Source: Acephala macrosclerotiorum
Lineage: Eukaryota; Ascomycota; Leotiomycetes; Helotiales; Mollisiaceae
DNA length: 64,000 nucleotides
Assembly (NCBI GenBank): GCA_014904845.1
Contig: MU119413.1
Location: 33,738-97,737 of the forward strand
Direction of reading: 5' to 3'
Shown here: positions 57,227 to 64,000 of the stretch, in pieces
Layout: the number at the start of each line of letters is the position of its first letter
How positions within the stretch are numbered: the stretch's first letter is position 1
Notes under the pieces: generated by a model
Told to the model about the DNA's origin: nothing
The model's database searches: none
What the model saw: only the letters and a program-made list of their open reading frames with translations
Translations under genes and position numbers: made by a program

Positions 57227-58475
57227 GATAAATTGACGCTATCACATCAAAAGTTGCAGAAGAGAGAGCCTGTAACATGCACGTATAGCAGTCGTGACGG
57301 AAGGGTTACTGTCTCATTGGGTTGGATGCTTGACCCTTCCCGTTAATTTAAGGTACCATACTGATGCTTATAGGTATTGGGTTCGATCGATTCTTTTGCG
57401 TCACCACCCCACTATGCAGCACTGGCGGTGTAGTAAAAGTAATGTATGACGGCATACCGACAAGTGCATGGATTGTAACCCAAATATGCAAGAAGCTCAA
57501 GAGGTCAGCTGCATAACTAGGCAATTTTTTGACACACATGCGAACGCCGCTGTACAAGCGCTCAGGAATTTGCAGAGTAGGACTGAGGATGCACCTCCGA
57601 AAGGTTGGGGTTGGACGCCATCGGAGCGGGGTATTGGGGAAAGGGCCTAGCGAGCCCCCTAAAAGCTCGCTTCTCGGTAGGAGTTTGAGTTTATATTGAC
57701 GATCTTCGTCCCAACATCGACGATCTTTCCTTTGTAGAGAACGTTAAGCTTAAACGGGATGAACGCTATGGCACAGACCGAGGAAACTACCTCCGTATTG
57801 TGATCGACAACATTATTGCCTTTCCGAATGCAGGGGAGACCATTAGTTCGCGAATGTCGAGTTTTACTTCGTCCTGCAAGTGCCTCTCCTAGAAGTTTCT
57901 TTCGAGATGCTTGGCTGATGTGCATGATCTTGAGGAAGACACCGTGATCTAGAAGTACATCAAACTCACATGCACTTCCTGTAATCCTCGGCGCATCAAG
58001 GTTCACGTTGTCCACTTTTCTTCTTTGCATCAAGCTTGGCACCTCCTAGGAGCCTGCTGCACCCTTCAGCCTCACCACTATAATTGAAAATCGTCTCCTC
58101 GGTATCTTTAAAGTTTCTTTCCCCTCCCGCCTCGTGCAGCTTCGAGCAGGGTTCATATGTTGACCTCAGGACGTATCGTTTATTAGCACAACTTACCACG
58201 TGGCTTTGAAGGCACTGATTTCTTAGGCTCGGCGCTTGTTGATTCTTCCGTATCAGTTTGAGCTAGACTGCTCTCGGAAAGGAAACATAAATTCTAACCA
58301 CTCACAGGACCGAGATTACATTCGGTTGTTTGGACTTGGCAAAGATCGTGGCTGGTACATCAATCTGAGATCCAACTCCATGTCCGAACCAGAATTCCCA
58401 TAAAATCTCTTAAGAGTTCAATTACTTCTTCAACCATCTTTTGAAATCTTTGCGTGCGCCATTACGGAGTTCGCA
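57227..58475. other. Intergenic region with a weak coding relic
   Basis: At 57659-58040 the minus strand holds a 120-codon frame with protein-like text (ACEFDVLLDHGVFLKIMHI, CAIAFIPFKLNVLYKGKIVD) but no ATG at the expected place and no recognised family. It may be a decayed fragment. Otherwise nothing is seen. Confidence 0.4.
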
Positions 58476-59340
58476 ATGAGATACTTGTTGGCCATTGTCC
58501 CCCTAGTGGGCCTCGCAACCGCTTTTCCCTTCGTAGCTGAGCAGCAAGGTATCAAGAACGCCCAAATTCTTTGACGACAGCAGGTATACGACACCTATTA
58601 CTTTTTCACGCATCCTATATTAATACCCATACTAACCTAAATTATCAACTCGTGTAGAGCGGTAGCTACCAACCTGGAGGTCCTGAAACATGCCCTTTTA
58701 ATCCAAATCACGAATACCCAGTCCCGGTGAACGACAAGTTGTAAGCCTAATACCCCATCTTCAAGCTATTGATAATGGAAACTAAGTCAATATAACGGCG
58801 CCAAAGGCGGCAAGCCAAGCAGAAGACAAGGAGGATACCTCGTTCCTGATCCTGAAGATTTAGACCATCAATTCATCGCACCAACTGATCAAGATATTCG
58901 TGGACTGTGCCCTGGATTAAATGCTGCTCCAAACCGTGGGAACATTCACCTCATCAATGATGCATGCAGACTTGCTAATCGTATGGCAAAGATGGATTCA
59001 TTGCCCACGACGACATTTCAAATTACAGTGGGCTCGTCGATGCTGTTCAAACGTTTATAACGTTGGCTATGATCTTGCGAACTTCCTGGCCTTAGTCTCT
59101 ATTGTCGTTGCTGACGGAGATGTTCTCATAACGAAAGTGTCCATCGATTGTAATACCACTACTCGTACCGCGAACCCGCTGTCCATCCAAGGCAGCGAGC
59201 CTGGTTTGGATGGTCACAACAAGTTTGAAGGCGATGTGTCTTCGACACGGGACGGTTACTTCCTCGGCAAGGGTGATAATTTTAGCTTCAATGGAACCTT
59301 GTTTGGCATGATGGCCGAGACTACGAATGGGACGTTTTAG
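58476..59340 (+). pseudogene. Chloroperoxidase-like heme-thiolate peroxidase (Peroxidase_2), disrupted
   Basis: ATG at 58476 begins a signal peptide (MRYLLAIVPLVGLATAFP). Three exons can be traced through GTATAC...TAG and GTAAGC...AAG introns: SGSYQPGGPETCPFNPNHEY, then QYNGAKGGKPSRRQGGYL, LDHQFIAPTDQDIRG and the heme-Cys motif region GLCPGLNA. The canonical proximal motif is Pro-Cys-Pro, and here the first Pro is Leu (CTG), a possible C-to-T change. Downstream text is DGFIAHDDISNYSGLVDAV, YNVGYDLANFLALVS and GLDGHNKFEGDVSSTRD. Lesions are TGA at 58572-58574 (where CGA would give Arg) and single-base frame slips near 58986 and 59058. The family covers chloroperoxidases and unspecific peroxygenases, secreted enzymes that oxidise or halogenate small molecules. 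The gene abuts the AT block. Confidence 0.78.
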
Positions 59341-60191
59341 GCTGCTCGTAAAAAAACCACGGAATATAGAGCCCCATTTCTATTCCATTCCATGGAGTGG
59401 GTCTGAGTGGAGTTTTTTTTAAAAGTTCTCTATAAGTAGAATTCTATTTTTAGTTTTCTATTTATAGAGTTTTATAAAGCTCTATTTAAAAATAAAATAT
59501 TTATAAAATAATATTATCGTTTTAAATTAAAATTAATTTAATTACGTAATTAAACTAAGAATCTAATGTTCATATAGTAATATTTTTACCGCTTTGAAAC
59601 CCTGAGTGGATGAGAATGACTCGCTTAAGTGCGAGAACCTTTCTCGATTTAACTGTCTTAGCGCTAGTACCGCGCTTGTAATTAGTCGCAGCGTAATTCT
59701 ATCGGTTTCATAAAAATTTCAATATTACAAATTTACGAGAATCTATTTGAAATCACTAATTTAAAAGATAATTTAAATACGAAAACGACAAATCGTAGAT
59801 TTAATTGAAATATATTTTTCTATAAAACAAATTTTCGTTGCGATCAATAGAAATCGAGAAATTTAAATCGTAACGTAATAATCAATTCGTAATCACATAA
59901 CTCGATAACTTTAAACATTAAACTAAACTAATAGTTTTTCTATTTCGATAAAAATATTAAAACTTTATTTAATTTTCAAATGTTTTATATTTTAATAATT
60001 AGTAATATTACAATATTATAATTAATATTATTCGATTTTATATTGAAAATTTGATTTAAAAACGTCTATTTTATACTGTGCAAAATATTTATATAATACG
60101 CAGTATAAAAATAGTATGCAATTGAAATTAGTATTTAATACGTAAAACAAAAAATAATCGTTTTGAAATATATAGTATACTCAAATAAATT

Positions 60192-60288
60192 CGTACTAAA
60201 ATATATTTCGTATTATAATATTTTCGTATTACGATATTCGCGTATTACAATATTCGCGTGCTATAATATTCGCGTACTAATAATTACT
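60192..60288. repeat. 16-bp tandem repeat, about 6 diverged copies
   Basis: Successive 16-bp units resembling CGTATTACAATATTCG start at 60209, 60225, 60241, 60257 and 60273, with a 17-bp unit before them. Each begins with CG. Differences are mainly C/T and A/G. Confidence 0.8.
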
Positions 60289-60818
60289 TAGTATTGCAAT
60301 ATTTTTTCTCGTATTACAATATGTAATTCGTTTATTATTAATTGTTTTAAATCGATATACAATTCGTTTATTATTTATTATTTTAAATATATTTGATTTA
60401 ATAAAAATTTTTATTTCAAATAATATTAAAATTTATAATTAAATAATTAATTTTAATTTCAATTATATTTTAAATAATATAATATTTTTATTAATTATTA
60501 AATAATTATATTAATTTATATTATATTTTTATTTATTATTATAATTAAAACGAATATTATATAATATTTATATACGATTTAAAATTATATATAATCAATA
60601 TTATTTTATTTTTATATATATTTAATTAATTATTATTATTTATAATAATATTAATATTTAATTATATAATTAAATATAATAAATTAAAAATATTATTAAA
60701 TTATAAAAAAATTAAATTATTTATTTTATAAAAACGAAATTTTAATATTTTTTATTATATATATTTAAATTTATATTTATTATATTTAAAAAATTAAATT
60801 TAAAATTAAAAATATAAA

Positions 60819-60888
60819 TATATTTTTAAATTTTATATTATTTTTTTTAATTAAAATACGTAATAAATACGTATATATATTTTAATAT
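60819..60888. repeat. Direct repeat copy 1 (about 70 bp)
   Basis: Contains AATTAAAATACGTAATAAAT and further bases identical to 63699-63770; see that entry. Confidence 0.75.
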
Positions 60889-63698
60889 TAATAATTTTTA
60901 TTTTTATAATAAAAGTTTAATTTATTTTTTATTTTATTTTTTTATTATATTATAAATTTAATATATATAAAATAATTATAAAAAATCGTTTATTTAAAAA
61001 AAATTTCGTAATTATATTAATTAATAATCTTTTTTAAAAAAAAAATTTTAAAATTAAATTTTTTTTTTAATTTATATATATATTTATAAAAAAAATTAAA
61101 AATAAAATATGAATTAATAATTAAAATTAAAAAAATAATTAAATTATTTATTTAATTATTTTAAATTTAAATTATAAATTTTTTTTATTTATATTATATT
61201 TTAAAAAATCGTATTTTATATAATTAATAATTTAATATATTTTAAATATAATTAAATTTTTATAATATAATATTTTAATTAATTTAAAATTTATTAAAAT
61301 GTAAAAAATTTTCAAAATTAATTTATTATAATTAAAAAATTATTAATAAAATAAAAAAATAAAAAAATAAAAATTTTAATTATTAAATAATATATTTAAT
61401 TTACAATTTTGAATTAATATTATTAATATATAAATCGTTTATAAATATAAATATTTCAATTATTTTTATATTAATTAAAATATAATTAATATTTTATAAT
61501 AAATTATTTTATTATTATTTTAAATTTTTATTTAAAATTTAATATTATATAATAATTAATAAATTAAAAATAATTTTTAAATTAATAAATAAATATAATA
61601 TATATTATATATTCAAATTTTTATTTTTAATTTAAAAATTTAATATTTATAATATATAACGAATTAATATATATTTATTTTTATAAATTTATATAAAAGT
61701 TTTTTTTATAATAATAATTGTTTTTTTAAAATAAAAATATATTATTAAATTAAAATATATAATTCAAATTTTTATTTTTTTATATAATTTATTTATTATT
61801 TTATTTTTAATTTTATAAACTAATTTAAATTTAAAAACGTTTTTTATTAATATTTTTTTTTATTATAATATTTTAAACGAGTTTTTAAATATATTAATAA
61901 ATTTTTTTTAATAATTTAATTACGAATTTTATATTTTTTTTTATTCGTTATATAAATTATATTAATAATAATTTTTTTATTTAAAAAATTATTTATAATA
62001 TTTAAATTAAATTAAAATTAAAATTAAAATATTATTATTATTTTTTTAATTTTTAATTTTTTATAATATTTTTATCGTTTTTTATTTTTTATTTTTTTTA
62101 AATAATTTTTGAAAATATAATTTAATTATAATTAATTTAAAATTTGTTAATATATAAAATAATTATATAATATATTTTTCGTTTATAATTATTAATAATT
62201 TATATAATTTTTTATATTATTTATATTTTTTAAAAATTTAAATATTAAAATTATTAAAATATTAAAATCGTTTTTTATTATTATTAATATAAATTGATTT
62301 AATTTTATTATTATTTATAATATGTTTTTTAGTATAATTATATAAATTTATTGTAATAAAATATAATATTATTTAATTTTTTTAATTAAATTATATATTT
62401 TAATTAAAATTTATTTTTATTTTTATTATTATAATTTTTATTTATTATTTAAATTTTATAAATATAAGTTTTTTTTAATATTATAAATTGAAATTTTTAA
62501 TAATTTTAAATACGTTTAATATTATTTATATAAATATTTGAATTTTTTATAAATACATTATAAATTTATATTTATTAAACAATATTAAATAAATTTTTAT
62601 TTATAAATAATTAATATAATAATAATATTATTTTATTTTATTATATAATTTTTTATATTATTAAATTAAATTTTAAATTTATTTACATTTAATAATACAT
62701 TTTAAAAAAATTTTATAATATATTAATTTATAAATTAAAAAAATTTAATTTAATTTTCTTTTAATTAAATTTATTTTATTTTATTTATATTATTAAAAAT
62801 TTGAATTTTATTTTTATAAATTAAAAAGATTTAATAATTTATTATAAAAACGCATTTTTATAATAAAAATATATAATATTTTAAATTTAATTTTTATATA
62901 TTTAATAATTTTTTTAAACGAATAATTATAATCAAAAATATTATTTATAATATTAATTAAATAAATAATTTTATTTTAATTATTAATATTTTAAATTAAT
63001 TTGTTTTTTATTTTAATAATATTTTTAATAATATTTTTAAATTTGTAAAATGAAAATTTTATAAATATATATAATTTATTAAAAAATATTTTAATATATT
63101 TTTAAATTCTATTTTTTCGTTTTTTTAAATTAATATTTTTAAATTAATATTTTTAAATTAATATTTTTAAATTTATTTATTATTATATTTTTATATTAAA
63201 TTAAATTATATATTATTATTATTTTTAAATATTTTAAATTTATTTAAATTTAATTTTTTATATTTGTTTTTATTATAATAAAATAAAAAAATTTTATTAT
63301 ACGTTTATTTAAATAAATCTTTTTAAAATAAAATAAATTAAAATAAATATTTATTATTAAATAATAATAAAATATTTTAAAAAAAATTTAATATTTTTTA
63401 AAATTTTTTTTTTTTAAATATTGATTTTTATTATTTTAAAATATTAATTTATATTTAATAAATTTATTTATTTATATATAAAATATAAATACGTTTTAAA
63501 TAATAAATTTTTTTTTTTAAAAAAAAATATAATATATAATATTTATTATTAATTTTTTTATTATACGTAATAAACGTAAATTAAAAAAAACGTAATTAAA
63601 ATTTTAATAATCGTTTTTTTAAATTTTTAATATTATACGTAAAATTTTTTAAATATTAAAAAAAATATAAAACGTAAAATTTTTAAATATATATTTTT

Positions 63699-63770
63699 TA
63701 TATTTTTAAATTTTATATTAATTTTTTTTTAATTAAAATACGTAATAAATACGTATATATATTTTAATAT
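63699..63770. repeat. Direct repeat copy 2 (about 70 bp)
   Basis: Matches 60819-60888 over about 70 bp with only a small length difference in a T run. The copies are 2.88 kb apart in the same orientation. Confidence 0.75.
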
Positions 63771-64000
63771 ATATTATTATATTATAATTATAATTATAAT
63801 ATAATTAAAAAATATATATATTATTTTTAATATTATTATTATTATTATTATATTTAATATTAAATTTTATTTATTTAAATATATATAATTAATAATTTAA
63901 TTTAATTTTTTAATATAATAAAAAATATTAAAATATTTTAATTATATTTTAATTATATTAATTTATTATTTTAAATTTATAAATTATAATATAAATAAAA

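Larger units (their letters stand above)
59341..64000. other. Gene-free AT-rich block, probable RIP-saturated repeats
   Basis: Nearly all of this 4.7 kb is A and T, with no open frame of note. Most of the remaining C and G are in CpG (ACG, TCG, CGT, CGA), and CpA/TpG are scarce, as expected when C outside CpG has been converted. A better preserved island lies at about 59590-59720. It runs off the window, so it may be a large isochore, a subtelomeric or a centromere-like region. Mitochondrial origin is unlikely because no mitochondrial gene is readable. Confidence 0.85.

Noticed and set aside
59689..59696. CAGCGTAA, identical to the hAT terminus, in the final AT block
   Set aside because: No partner TTACGCTG terminus or 8-bp duplication was found in the window; an 8-mer match alone is weak.
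59341..64000. Mitochondrial DNA insertion or contaminating mitochondrial contig
   Set aside because: AT content would fit, but no mitochondrial coding or rRNA sequence can be read, and the CpG-only residual C pattern fits RIP better.
1..64000. CRISPR arrays, bacterial operons or ribosome binding sites
   Set aside because: The window has spliceosomal introns and fungal gene families; no spaced repeat array of CRISPR type is present.

Overview
The window looks like nuclear DNA of a filamentous ascomycete (Pezizomycotina; possibly a helotialean Leotiomycete, though nothing in the sequence settles the class). The evidence is short GT-AG introns of about 45-75 nt with CTAAC-like branch points, a gene set typical of these fungi (F-BAR/DEP/RhoGAP, Clr5, 2EXR, fungal STAND receptor, AA9 LPMO, GMC oxidase, chloroperoxidase-like protein), and sharp changes between ordinary-GC DNA and extremely AT-rich blocks of the kind left by repeat-induced point mutation (RIP).

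Region 1 (1-12.6 kb) is a transposon graveyard. Two hAT-type elements (1603-2544 and 7719-11202) are each bounded by a perfect 8-bp target duplication and CAGCGT termini; the short one is an internally deleted relative of the long one. Between them lies a Ginger-like element (3440-6304) with TGTAACCGCG termini, a GATC target duplication and a damaged integrase-type transposase. It sits inside a spliced host gene.

Region 2 (about 11.8-25.5 kb) holds a 260-aa unknown protein, a small basic protein, an Rgd2-type RhoGAP, a membrane dipeptidase in divergent orientation, a broken GAL80-like gene, a DHCR24-like FAD oxidoreductase, a 257-bp MITE-like element and a polytopic membrane protein.

Region 3 (25.8-41 kb) has a broken STAND/NACHT receptor, a 2EXR protein, an unknown protein with one in-frame stop, a Clr5-domain protein, a small single-span membrane protein, ER cyclophilin B, mitochondrial ribosomal protein uS13m and a basic unknown protein.

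Region 4 (43.7-59.3 kb) mixes one housekeeping gene (YTM1) with several damaged accessory genes: an AA9 LPMO, a polytopic membrane protein, a GMC oxidoreductase and a chloroperoxidase-like gene. From 59.3 kb to the end the window is a gene-free AT block where most remaining C and G lie in CpG.

The main contrast is that the housekeeping genes are open and spliceable, while many accessory genes carry stops or 1-nt frameshifts. Several stops could be C-to-T changes (CGA to TGA, CAG to TAG), but the frameshifts cannot come from RIP, so gene decay and assembly error both need testing. No tRNA, rRNA or CRISPR array was seen. The strongest candidate for something little described is the Ginger-like transposon.
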